From JASEHD01 sp964471945 (GTDB lineage Bacteria > Bacteroidota > Ignavibacteria > UBA10030 > SZUA-254), in the NCBI GenBank assembly GCA_964471945.1, contig CAYYIJ010000043.1, positions 1 to 19,620 of the forward strand: 19,620 nt of DNA, in the 5' to 3' direction. The notes beneath the pieces are model-generated. The model saw only the letters and a program-made list of their open reading frames with translations. It ran no database searches and had not been told where the DNA came from. Every line of letters starts with the position of its first letter. Position 1 is the first letter of the stretch. Below, one piece after another: positions 6,743 to 13,867 of the stretch. The position numbers and the translations under genes are program-made.

Positions 6743-7873
6743 CTAATTTGCTTTCTTTAACAATCTGATAGAGCTAATACCGACAGTTATGATAGTGAAG
6801 ATCGACATGTAAACTAATTGATCCCAAAAAGCGGAGACACCCACACCTTTAACTATCACACTTCGGACAAGAACAAGAAAGAATTTTGCAGGAGTAAGGT
6901 TCGATATAATTTGCAAAACTACAGGCATACTTCGAATTGGAAAAACGAATCCTGATAAAAGAAATGTGGGCAGTAGTGATGAAAGTATTGCAACCATAAA
7001 AGCGACTTGTTGATTATGTGTTATTGTTGAAATCAATAACCCCTGTCCTAATCCACCCAATAGAAAAATAAATATTCCAACATACAGCCAAAAGATACTG
7101 CCTTTCACAGAGACATCAAAGAAAATAAAACCGACTATCAAAACGAACGTTGCAGCTACTAACGAGATAACCAGATACGTAAGTGTCTTTCCAAGTATAA
7201 TTTCTACTGTATGAAGGGAAGACACCATCATTTGCTCCATAGTCCCGCGCTCTTTTTCACGTACTACGGAAAGCGAGGTCGAGATAACTGCACTTATCAT
7301 CAAAATAAAACCGATTAAGCCGGGGATAAGAAATTTTGCACTGCTTAATTCCGGATTGTACCATATCCTCGGTCGAAAGTCTATCGGTTGATATGCTTCC
7401 TTCCCAACTCGCTGCAAAACTTTGTTCACAATTTGCGATGAGTACGTTTGGACAAGAACAGTTACGTATCCGATTGCAGTTGTAGCCGTATTAGCGTTCG
7501 AGCCGTCAACCAAAATCTGGATGTTTGCATCACGTCCTGCCTGTATATCTCTCGAAAATTTTGGTGGTATTACGATTACAACTTTCGCATTACCCTCGTT
7601 CAATAATTTATCAGCTTGGCGATAGTCTTCTATGTAATGATTGATATCGAAATATTCAGTATTCGAAAACTGTCGAATGAAATCTCGACTCTGAGAGCTT
7701 TTATCATAATCCAATATGGCAGTTGAAATATGTTTGACATCGAAGTTGAGTGCATAACCGACAACTAAGATAAGCAGAGCCGGAAAAATCAAGAGAACCG
7801 TAAGTGAACGTTTATCGCGCAGAATTTGTAAAAACTCTTTTTTGACAATCGGTTTTATTCGCTTGAAAGTCAT
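6743..7873 (-). CDS. ABC-2 type exporter permease (YbhS-like), first permease
   Basis: A 376-residue paralog of the next permease with the same plan: a charged N-terminus (KKEFLQILRDKR), a membrane segment at about 23-42, a periplasmic domain to about 178, then five membrane segments with REKERGTMEQMMVSS (205-219) as the coupling region. The ATG overlaps the stop of the upstream ATPase by 4 bases (ATGA), showing translational coupling. The pair of unequal permeases with a pair of ATPases matches the YbhFSR layout. No membrane-fusion (HlyD/YbhG) or TolC gene lies next to it in this window, although such exporters often have one. Confidence 0.9.
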   Translation of the reverse strand: MTFKRIKPIVKKEFLQILRDKRSLTVLLIFPALLILVVGYALNFDVKHISTAILDYDKSSQSRDFIRQFSNTEYFDINHYIEDYRQADKLLNEGNAKVVIVIPPKFSRDIQAGRDANIQILVDGSNANTATTAIGYVTVLVQTYSSQIVNKVLQRVGKEAYQPIDFRPRIWYNPELSSAKFLIPGLIGFILMISAVISTSLSVVREKERGTMEQMMVSSLHTVEIILGKTLTYLVISLVAATFVLIVGFIFFDVSVKGSIFWLYVGIFIFLLGGLGQGLLISTITHNQQVAFMVAILSSLLPTFLLSGFVFPIRSMPVVLQIISNLTPAKFFLVLVRSVIVKGVGVSAFWDQLVYMSIFTIITVGISSIRLLKKAN

Positions 7874-8811
7874 ACCGCCTTAACTTTCGCATCTTCTTCT
7901 AAAAGGTGAAGGAAAACATCTTCGAGAGAGGGAACGATCCTGTCTATCCGCTTCACCAATATATTGTTATCTAACATGATAGACATAATATTTTCTTTCC
8001 CTTTGTTCTCATCCCTCACACCCACATGCAAGTAAGTTCCGAACAGCGAAATCTCTACAACCCACGGCTGATTTTTGAGAGTCTCCATAGCCGCAACAAC
8101 ATCCGATACTTCGACTTCGAGAATAGGATGACTGATATGCTGAGTTTTCAATTCCTTTGGACTCCCTTGAGCGATCAAACGACCTGCATTTATGAGAACT
8201 ATATCGTTGCAATACTCTGCTTCGTCGAGATAGTGGGTGGTAACAAGAATCGTTGTTCCTTGCTCGGAAAGCTGGTTGATTAACTCCCAAAAATTTCTTC
8301 TCGAAATCGGATCGACACCGCTTGTCGGCTCGTCGAGAAAAACTATTTTTGGCTGATGCAGGATTGCACATCCGAGTGCGAGACGCTGCTTCCATCCTCC
8401 CGCCAATGTTTTCGTCAAACTTTTTTCACGACTGGTCAATCCAGCCATCTCGACAACCCACTGCATTCGTTCTTTTATTTGAATATCCGTAAGTCCATAC
8501 ACACCACCAAAGAAACGGATATTTTCTTCGACTGTAAGGTCTTCATACAACGAAAACCGCTGCGACATGTAGCCGATATTTCTTTTCACAAGTTCGGTTT
8601 GTGTGTTGATATCGAATCCACCAACTTTTGCAGTTCCCGATGTCGGCTCGAGAATCCCACATAGCATTCTTATCGTAGTTGATTTTCCAGCACCATTCGG
8701 ACCGAGGAAGCCAAATATCTCACCCGTCTTGATTGTAAGACTGATATTATCAACGGCAGTAAACTTGGCGAATCTTTTTGTGAGATTATTTACTTCGATT
8801 GCGTCTTCCAT
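7870..8811 (-). CDS. ABC exporter ATPase, second nucleotide-binding subunit
   Basis: A 313-residue ATPase that powers the two permeases encoded next to it. Walker A is GPNGAGKS (37-44), the Q-loop lies in YMSQRFSLYEDL, the signature is LAGGW (136-140) instead of LSGGQ, Walker B is IVFLDEP (156-162) and the H-loop histidine is H193 in TTHYLDEAEYC. The GW-type signature is normal for the second half of YbhF-like proteins. A C-terminal extension of about 90 residues resembles the DrrA-type regulatory end. It corresponds to the second half of YbhF, which in E. coli is a fusion of two ATPases; here the halves are separate genes 34 bases apart. Confidence 0.9.
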   Translation of the reverse strand: MEDAIEVNNLTKRFAKFTAVDNISLTIKTGEIFGFLGPNGAGKSTTIRMLCGILEPTSGTAKVGGFDINTQTELVKRNIGYMSQRFSLYEDLTVEENIRFFGGVYGLTDIQIKERMQWVVEMAGLTSREKSLTKTLAGGWKQRLALGCAILHQPKIVFLDEPTSGVDPISRRNFWELINQLSEQGTTILVTTHYLDEAEYCNDIVLINAGRLIAQGSPKELKTQHISHPILEVEVSDVVAAMETLKNQPWVVEISLFGTYLHVGVRDENKGKENIMSIMLDNNILVKRIDRIVPSLEDVFLHLLEEDAKVKAV

Positions 8812-8845
8812 ACCTGAGATAGATGTAGCACACCTTAGAGGTGTA

Positions 8846-9772
8846 CTATATCTTGCTTTGTTTCATTAACGATATAAAAATATTTTCTAACGATGGATTA
8901 ATTACACGCCATTCTTGGATCTGGATTCGTTCATTGCTAAGTTGTGCCTGAATTTTTGGTAGATCGCGTTTACTATCTTCTAAAACTAAATTCAACCTAT
9001 CACCGAATGCCTGTACATCTTTAACATGGGGATTGACTTTCAACATTCCGACTGCCTGGCGAATATGTTCGCAAACGATTTCAACTACTTCACCTTTCAT
9101 CATTCTTTTTACATTTTGCGGTGTATCGACAACCATTGCTTTCCCTTTATTCATCAAAGCAACTCGGCTGCACCGTTCCGCTTCATCTAAATAAGGCGTG
9201 CTCATTACTATCGTGATATTCATTTTCAAGAGACTCGACAAGATTTTCCAAAAATCTCTCCTCGACACCGGATCGACACCTGTGGTAGGTTCATCGAGAA
9301 AGATAATCTTGGGATGATGGATAAGCGTGCAGGCGAGGGCGAGCTTTTGTTTCATGCCACCTGATAATTGATCTGCTAATCTTTTTCGAAATGGAGTGAG
9401 ACGAGTGAATTCCAACAACTCCTCTCTTCTCGATTTAAAATCGTACACTTCATTAATCTCTGCAAAGAATTCGATATTCTCATCGATCGATAAATCGCCG
9501 TAAAGACTGAAGCGCTGAGATAGGTAACCGATTTCTTTATTTATTTTTTTCGATTCCTTTACAAGATCGCAGTCAAGTATTGTTGCCGTGCCCGATGAAG
9601 GAGTTAAAATGCCGCATAACATTCGGAAAGTTGTTGTTTTACCTGCACCATCCGGTCCGACAATTCCGAACATCTCCCCCGGATGAATAGTTAGATTAAG
9701 CTCATTGACTGCAGAAATACTATCAAAATATTTTGTGAGCTTGATTATTTCAATAGCATTCGAGGTGTACAT
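8846..9772 (-). CDS. ABC exporter ATPase, first nucleotide-binding subunit (H-loop His replaced)
   Basis: A 308-residue ATPase with Walker A GPDGAGKT (39-46), Q-loop YLSQRFSLYGDL, signature LSGGM (136-140) and Walker B IIFLDEP (156-162). The H-loop histidine expected before YLDEAERC is replaced by P193 (MSTPYLDEAERC), so one site of the heterodimer is probably weak or regulatory, as in other asymmetric ABC exporters. It corresponds to the first half of YbhF. The ATG lies 68 bases after kamA. There is no terminator in that gap, so the exporter is either in the kamA operon or driven from a weak internal promoter. Confidence 0.88.
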   Translation of the reverse strand: MYTSNAIEIIKLTKYFDSISAVNELNLTIHPGEMFGIVGPDGAGKTTTFRMLCGILTPSSGTATILDCDLVKESKKINKEIGYLSQRFSLYGDLSIDENIEFFAEINEVYDFKSRREELLEFTRLTPFRKRLADQLSGGMKQKLALACTLIHHPKIIFLDEPTTGVDPVSRRDFWKILSSLLKMNITIVMSTPYLDEAERCSRVALMNKGKAMVVDTPQNVKRMMKGEVVEIVCEHIRQAVGMLKVNPHVKDVQAFGDRLNLVLEDSKRDLPKIQAQLSNERIQIQEWRVINPSLENIFISLMKQSKI

Positions 9773-9804
9773 GTGCGATTGTTTTTAGTGAGCCGCACAA
9801 CAAG

Positions 9805-9832
9805 AGTTTAAACAAAGTTAGCGATATTTCAA
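9805..9832 (-). promoter_or_regulatory. Possible internal promoter before the ABC exporter genes
   Basis: On the minus strand TTGAAA (9827-9832) and TAAACT (9805-9810) are 16 bases apart, a 5/6 and 4/6 match to sigma70 hexamers, about 30 bases before the first ATPase. It could give the exporter its own transcription while still allowing read-through from kamA. The match is modest. Confidence 0.3.
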
Positions 9833-9840
9833 ACATAGAA

Positions 9841-10983
9841 TTATTTGGCGACTTCCTCCAGAGCGATCTGTGTGATCTTTTTCCCTTTTCCACTCTTTCG
9901 AAGAAATGGTTTTTCGACGGGCGGATGATGGTAGGCAGGTTCTTCTTCAAGATCCGGATAAGTAAATATCTCATACTTATAATTCCTGAGAATAATATTC
10001 TTACCCGCTCGGCCAATTACATACTGAGGCAGTATAGGTATTTTTCCACCACCTCCAGGTGCATCGATAACATAGTAGGGAATTGCAAGACCTGAAGTCG
10101 TACCACGCAGCTTATCCAGAATTTCTAATCCTTTACTAACGGGTGTACGAAAATGATCGGTTCCCTTAGTAATATCTGCCTGATACATGTAGTATGGTTT
10201 AACACGCATAACAAGAAGCTTACGCATTAACTCTAGCATAATATCTGAATCATCGTTGACACCTTTCATTAAAACCGCCTGATTACCGATTGGTATGCCA
10301 GCATCGGCAAGCATTTCACAGGCATTCTTCGCTTCAGGGGTACATTCCCATGGATGATTGAAATGAGTGTTGACATATACTGGATGATGCTTCTTGAGTA
10401 TCTTGCAAAGTTTTGAAGTAATACGCTGAGGCAAAACACAGGGCATCTTTGTCCCTATCCGTATAATCTCTATATGTGGAATTTCGCGTAAACCTTTTAG
10501 AATACGTTCCAACAAATAATCAGTCAGCATCAACGGGTCACCTCCTGAAAGTATGACGTCGCGTACTTCAGGATGTTTTGCAATGTAATCGATCCCATCT
10601 TGAATATACTTCATATTTATTTTCTTCGAATCGCCAACCTTCCTTTTCCTCGTACAAAAGCGGCAGTACATAGAGCACTGGCTTGTTGTTAGAAACAGAA
10701 CCCGATCAGGATACCGATGAACAATGCTTGGAACTGGACTGCTTGCATCCTCTGCAAGAGGATCCTCTGGCAAGGAATTCCCTTCCAATTCTTTTATATC
10801 AGGAATACATTGTAGCCAGATTGGGTCACCGGGATATCGAATTAAACTTAAATAGTATGGGTTAATGCGGATGTGGAATAACGAATTGAGTTTTTTTGCT
10901 GCACTTTCATCAAACCCAAAACGTTCTATTAGATCTTTTGCGCTATCGACGCTCTGCCGCAGCATTTCCTGCCAAAGTTCCAT
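9841..10983 (-). CDS. kamA: Lysine 2,3-aminomutase (KamA), radical SAM/PLP
   Basis: A 380-residue enzyme that should convert L-lysine to beta-lysine (3,6-diaminohexanoate). The radical SAM cluster is C103-x3-C107-x2-C110 (CSMYCRFCTRKR), followed by SGGDPL (146-151). The PLP lysine is K314 in DAPGGGGK. D270 (YQADIT) and D307 (VIDAPGG) match the two aspartates that hold the lysine side chain in the clostridial enzyme (D293, D330); in glutamate 2,3-aminomutase these are Lys and Asn. R112 matches the carboxylate-binding arginine. The zinc-binding C-terminal cysteines of the clostridial enzyme are absent. It starts 3 bases after the GNAT stop. EpmB is a relative, but no epmA or efp gene is near. 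Confidence 0.88.
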   Translation of the reverse strand: MELWQEMLRQSVDSAKDLIERFGFDESAAKKLNSLFHIRINPYYLSLIRYPGDPIWLQCIPDIKELEGNSLPEDPLAEDASSPVPSIVHRYPDRVLFLTTSQCSMYCRFCTRKRKVGDSKKINMKYIQDGIDYIAKHPEVRDVILSGGDPLMLTDYLLERILKGLREIPHIEIIRIGTKMPCVLPQRITSKLCKILKKHHPVYVNTHFNHPWECTPEAKNACEMLADAGIPIGNQAVLMKGVNDDSDIMLELMRKLLVMRVKPYYMYQADITKGTDHFRTPVSKGLEILDKLRGTTSGLAIPYYVIDAPGGGGKIPILPQYVIGRAGKNIILRNYKYEIFTYPDLEEEPAYHHPPVEKPFLRKSGKGKKITQIALEEVAK

Positions 10984-10986
10984 AAA

Positions 10987-11484
10987 TTAGTGTAACACTC
11001 CATATTGTGAAACATACTTTCCGTAGATGACGAGATCGTCACCAATTTTATAATAATCTTTTATTCGAGCAATTTCCAGATATCGATTTCTAAGATAAAA
11101 ATTTCTCGTTGGCTCGTACTTCGGCTGTGACGAAGTTTCAGCAATAACCAATCGTCCGCCTTGCTTCACAGCTAACTCTTCAGCATGAAGGAGCAATTCT
11201 TTTCCGATTCCATACCGATGGTAAGCAGGATTCACAGCAATCCAGTATAAATCGTATGTTCCATCCGTCATCGGTGTTGATCCGATGCAATAATAGCCAA
11301 GAATTTCTCCTGTTTCGGATATACTTGAATATATTTCATAATCACGTTGATCAGGATTATTAAGCGTCAAATCTATCAATTCTAATGCAACGTTTATTTC
11401 TTGATCAGTAAAGACAAAAGTATCTTTTAATATTTGGAAAATCGGTTTTCTATCCGATTGTTGTATCTTTCTAATTGTGTTCAG
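10987..11484 (-). CDS. GNAT-family N-acetyltransferase, probable CTG start
   Basis: A 165-residue GNAT enzyme that should transfer acetyl from acetyl-CoA to an amine. The CoA-binding motif A is HRYGIGK (89-95) followed by a helix; strand beta4 is DLYWIAVNP. The first strand and helix (TIRKIQQSDRKPIFQIL) lie upstream of the only ordinary start (TTG at 11379), so that start is too late. In that frame the only reasonable start is CTG at 11482-11484, which overlaps the previous stop as CTGA and has GAGAG six bases before it. An adjacent kamA recalls the ablA-ablB pair that makes N-acetyl-beta-lysine, but AblB proteins are larger, so the substrate is open: beta-lysine, or a product of the ATP-grasp enzymes. 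Confidence 0.75.
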   Translation of the reverse strand: MNTIRKIQQSDRKPIFQILKDTFVFTDQEINVALELIDLTLNNPDQRDYEIYSSISETGEILGYYCIGSTPMTDGTYDLYWIAVNPAYHRYGIGKELLLHAEELAVKQGGRLVIAETSSQPKYEPTRNFYLRNRYLEIARIKDYYKIGDDLVIYGKYVSQYGVLH

Positions 11485-12563
11485 GTTGTTCTCTCTAATG
11501 CGAATTCAACAATCTTATTAATCAACTCTTCGAATGTAAAACCGTAAGTTCTTGCTGATCTGGCAAAACCGGCATCATCAGAAATATCAGGATTCGGATT
11601 AATTTCTAATAAATACGGTCTGTTTTCTTTGCTCAGCCGAAAATCAACGCGAGCATAATCACGGCATCCGATTGATCGATACGCTTTTAACGCCATGCTT
11701 TTAATGGTTGCCTCAATTTCTGTAGGTAAAATTGCCGGACATACACCTTTTGTATGAATATATTCATCGGTTTCCTTCATCCATTTTGCATTATACGTTA
11801 TGATTCGATGATATTGCTTTGGCATTGTAGACATGTCGATTTCAGAAATGGGTAGTACAATAGGTTTCCTATTTCCGATGATAGCAACATTTAATTCTCG
11901 TCCATCGATATATTCTTCTGCCAATGCTGGCTGATCAAATTGTTCAATAATATAACGAACTCGCTTTTTCAAGTCATTGAAATTATTAACAACAGATTCA
12001 GTCGAGATGCCAAGACTTGCATCTTCTCGTGATGGCTTAACAATCAGAGGAAAATTCAAGCTTTCATCTAGTGTAATTCGGACGGGACTTCGGATAATCT
12101 GAAACTGTGGTGTTAATAATTGATGATATAATAAAAGTTCTTTCACTTTCACCTTATTCAGCGCAATTCCTAATGTCAGCGGATCAGAACCTGTATACGG
12201 AATTTCGAAAAGTTCAAAAAGACCTGCAATATGCATTTCATGAATTGCTTCATTTCCCACACTTTCACACAGGTTAAAAATAACATCCGGCTTTTCATTT
12301 TTAATATAATTTAATAAACGAGTGATATCGCGATCGACATTGAACATCGAGCATCTGTATCCGACTGCTTGTAATGCTTGAACAATATTTTCACGTTCTT
12401 CTAACACACCAACTTCCGAGAGATCTGTGAGGACTGTTGCATTGGCTGATAGGTTTTTTCTACCTTCGTGTAAAATGCCTGTTTCTGAAATATACTTCCG
12501 ATCAGAACTGGATTCTGTTACCGGTTCATTGTAAACAACACCAACGTGTAGTTTTTTTCTCAT
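11481..12563 (-). CDS. D-Ala-D-Ala-ligase-like ATP-grasp enzyme, second copy
   Basis: An ATP-dependent carboxylate-amine ligase of the Ddl fold (360 residues from ATG at 12563; a TTG at 12575 would add four and overlap the previous stop). Numbered from that TTG: ATP-binding K180, the loop SREDASLG (182-189), K264, R309, D311, E324 and N326 match Ddl catalytic positions. The substrate-binding residues of E. coli DdlB differ. The N-terminal GGxSxE with E15 is absent, S150 is Ala (A186) and Y216 is Trp (W265); the usual SPG after the Asn is NPD. It is therefore probably not a cell-wall ligase; it should join other amino acids. It is a tandem paralog of the gene before it. Confidence 0.82.
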   Translation of the reverse strand: MRKKLHVGVVYNEPVTESSSDRKYISETGILHEGRKNLSANATVLTDLSEVGVLEERENIVQALQAVGYRCSMFNVDRDITRLLNYIKNEKPDVIFNLCESVGNEAIHEMHIAGLFELFEIPYTGSDPLTLGIALNKVKVKELLLYHQLLTPQFQIIRSPVRITLDESLNFPLIVKPSREDASLGISTESVVNNFNDLKKRVRYIIEQFDQPALAEEYIDGRELNVAIIGNRKPIVLPISEIDMSTMPKQYHRIITYNAKWMKETDEYIHTKGVCPAILPTEIEATIKSMALKAYRSIGCRDYARVDFRLSKENRPYLLEINPNPDISDDAGFARSARTYGFTFEELINKIVEFALERTT

Positions 12564-12571
12564 AAAAATTC

Positions 12572-13705
12572 TCAATTATTAATTTCGAAAGAATGTTGTT
12601 TCCGAATTAAACCATTGCGCTCAGCAGCAAGAAATAAAACACTCTGGATCAACTGATTATATTCCATGCCTGCTGCTCTTGCCGCTTTCGGAAAACATGA
12701 ATTGTCTTCAGGGTTCGGCAAAATCCCTGGAAGTGGATTCAATTCTATTATATTCGGTGTTCCTTTAGCATCAAGGCGAACATCAATCCGACACCAATCC
12801 CGGCATCTTAGAACAGTGTATGCTTTTTTGCAAATCGTTTCGATCTTATTTTGAAGATGTTTAGTTATTAGGGCTGGGCATGAGAATATTTCCAAAGGTG
12901 AATCGGCTCGATCCCAAATCCATTTTGCTTCGAAGGAATAGATCGGATTTACTCCCTCAGGCAGTGAATTGAATTTTATTTCCACTATCGGCAAAATCGT
13001 TAAATCAGTGCCATTTCCAAGTATTGCAACAGTAAATTCCCTTCCGCTCAAGTATTCTTCGACCAATGCTGGCTCATTATATTTTTCAAAAATGTTACCT
13101 ACCTCTCGCTCGAGTTCTTTTCTATTATTGACAATTGAAGAATTATAAATTCCTTTACTCGATCCTTCATGAAGCGGTTTAACGATAGATGGAAATGGTA
13201 GAATATTGTATTCAATTTCTTTCGAAGAATTGATGACGGTGAAATTAGGAGTGGGAATTTTATAATAAGAAAGAATTTCCTTAGCACGAGATTTATCTAA
13301 GCAGATTGCTAAAGTAAGAGGATCCGAGCCGGTATAAGGGATTTGCAGCATCTCGAGAATCGCTGGTATCTGTGCTTCACGGGAAACACCCAAAAGCCCT
13401 TCAGCGATATTGAAAACAATATCCGGTGGTTCTTTTTTTAGTTTGAGAAATGCTTCCTCATCTGCTTCTATGAGCATTACATCATGATGTTCTGCAAGCG
13501 CTGCTCTAACTGCATCAATTGTAGCAAACGTATCCCACTCAGCAAACAAATCTGAAACTTGGGTGCGAGAGTATTGAGTAAATGCTGAAAGAGAATTTTG
13601 AGGAGAGAATTCCTTTTTCGTACTCGGAGGTTCGCTCGAATCATCCGTCAGGGATTGTTGAGTCGCGTCTTCCTTCTTCTGATTATAAACGAGCGCTACC
13701 TGCAT
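12572..13705 (-). CDS. D-Ala-D-Ala-ligase-like ATP-grasp enzyme, first copy
   Basis: A 377-residue ATP-grasp ligase, first gene of the operon. ATG at 13705 is chosen because MQVALVYNQKK aligns with the paralog start and AGG lies eight bases upstream; an in-frame TTG at 13735 is also open. Numbered from the ATG: K176, the loop EGSS (180-183), K261, R306, D308, E321 and N323 keep the ATP/Mg and phosphate residues. E15 of DdlB is absent and Y216 is Trp (W262). Residues from about 15 to 55 are polar and probably disordered. Two diverged Ddl-like ligases in a row suggest two different peptide bonds or a heteromeric ligase, with beta-lysine from KamA as a possible building block. Confidence 0.82.
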   Translation of the reverse strand: MQVALVYNQKKEDATQQSLTDDSSEPPSTKKEFSPQNSLSAFTQYSRTQVSDLFAEWDTFATIDAVRAALAEHHDVMLIEADEEAFLKLKKEPPDIVFNIAEGLLGVSREAQIPAILEMLQIPYTGSDPLTLAICLDKSRAKEILSYYKIPTPNFTVINSSKEIEYNILPFPSIVKPLHEGSSKGIYNSSIVNNRKELEREVGNIFEKYNEPALVEEYLSGREFTVAILGNGTDLTILPIVEIKFNSLPEGVNPIYSFEAKWIWDRADSPLEIFSCPALITKHLQNKIETICKKAYTVLRCRDWCRIDVRLDAKGTPNIIELNPLPGILPNPEDNSCFPKAARAAGMEYNQLIQSVLFLAAERNGLIRKQHSFEINN

Positions 13706-13796
13706 CGGATTAACCTGCGCAGGAAGATGTATCAAGTAACTCGTGCTGTCTCCTTGAATAGTTCGACATATGTAATTAGAAAATCAAACACATTGT

Positions 13797-13824
13797 AATA
13801 TAATCATTTTAAACTTTTTGTCAA
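13797..13824 (-). promoter_or_regulatory. Sigma70-type promoter of the ATP-grasp/kamA operon
   Basis: On the minus strand a perfect TTGACA (13819-13824) and TATATT (13797-13802) are separated by 16 bases, in front of the first ATP-grasp gene. Transcription would begin near 13790 and leave a leader of about 85 bases. AAGGAG within the leader (around 13754) has no suitable start codon after it. The stretch 13801-13867 is very A/T-rich and may also serve as the end of recG transcription, but no GC-rich terminator stem is present. Confidence 0.65.
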
Positions 13825-13867
13825 GGAGAAAATGCATTTTTTTAAAAAAAATATTTTTTATCAATAA

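Noticed and set aside
9841..10983. Glutamate 2,3-aminomutase or EpmB as the identity of the KamA protein
   Set aside because: D270 and D307 match the lysine-binding aspartates, and neither epmA nor efp is adjacent.
11481..13705. Genuine cell-wall D-Ala-D-Ala ligases
   Set aside because: Both lack the E15 and Y216 equivalents and neither lies near murein or division genes.
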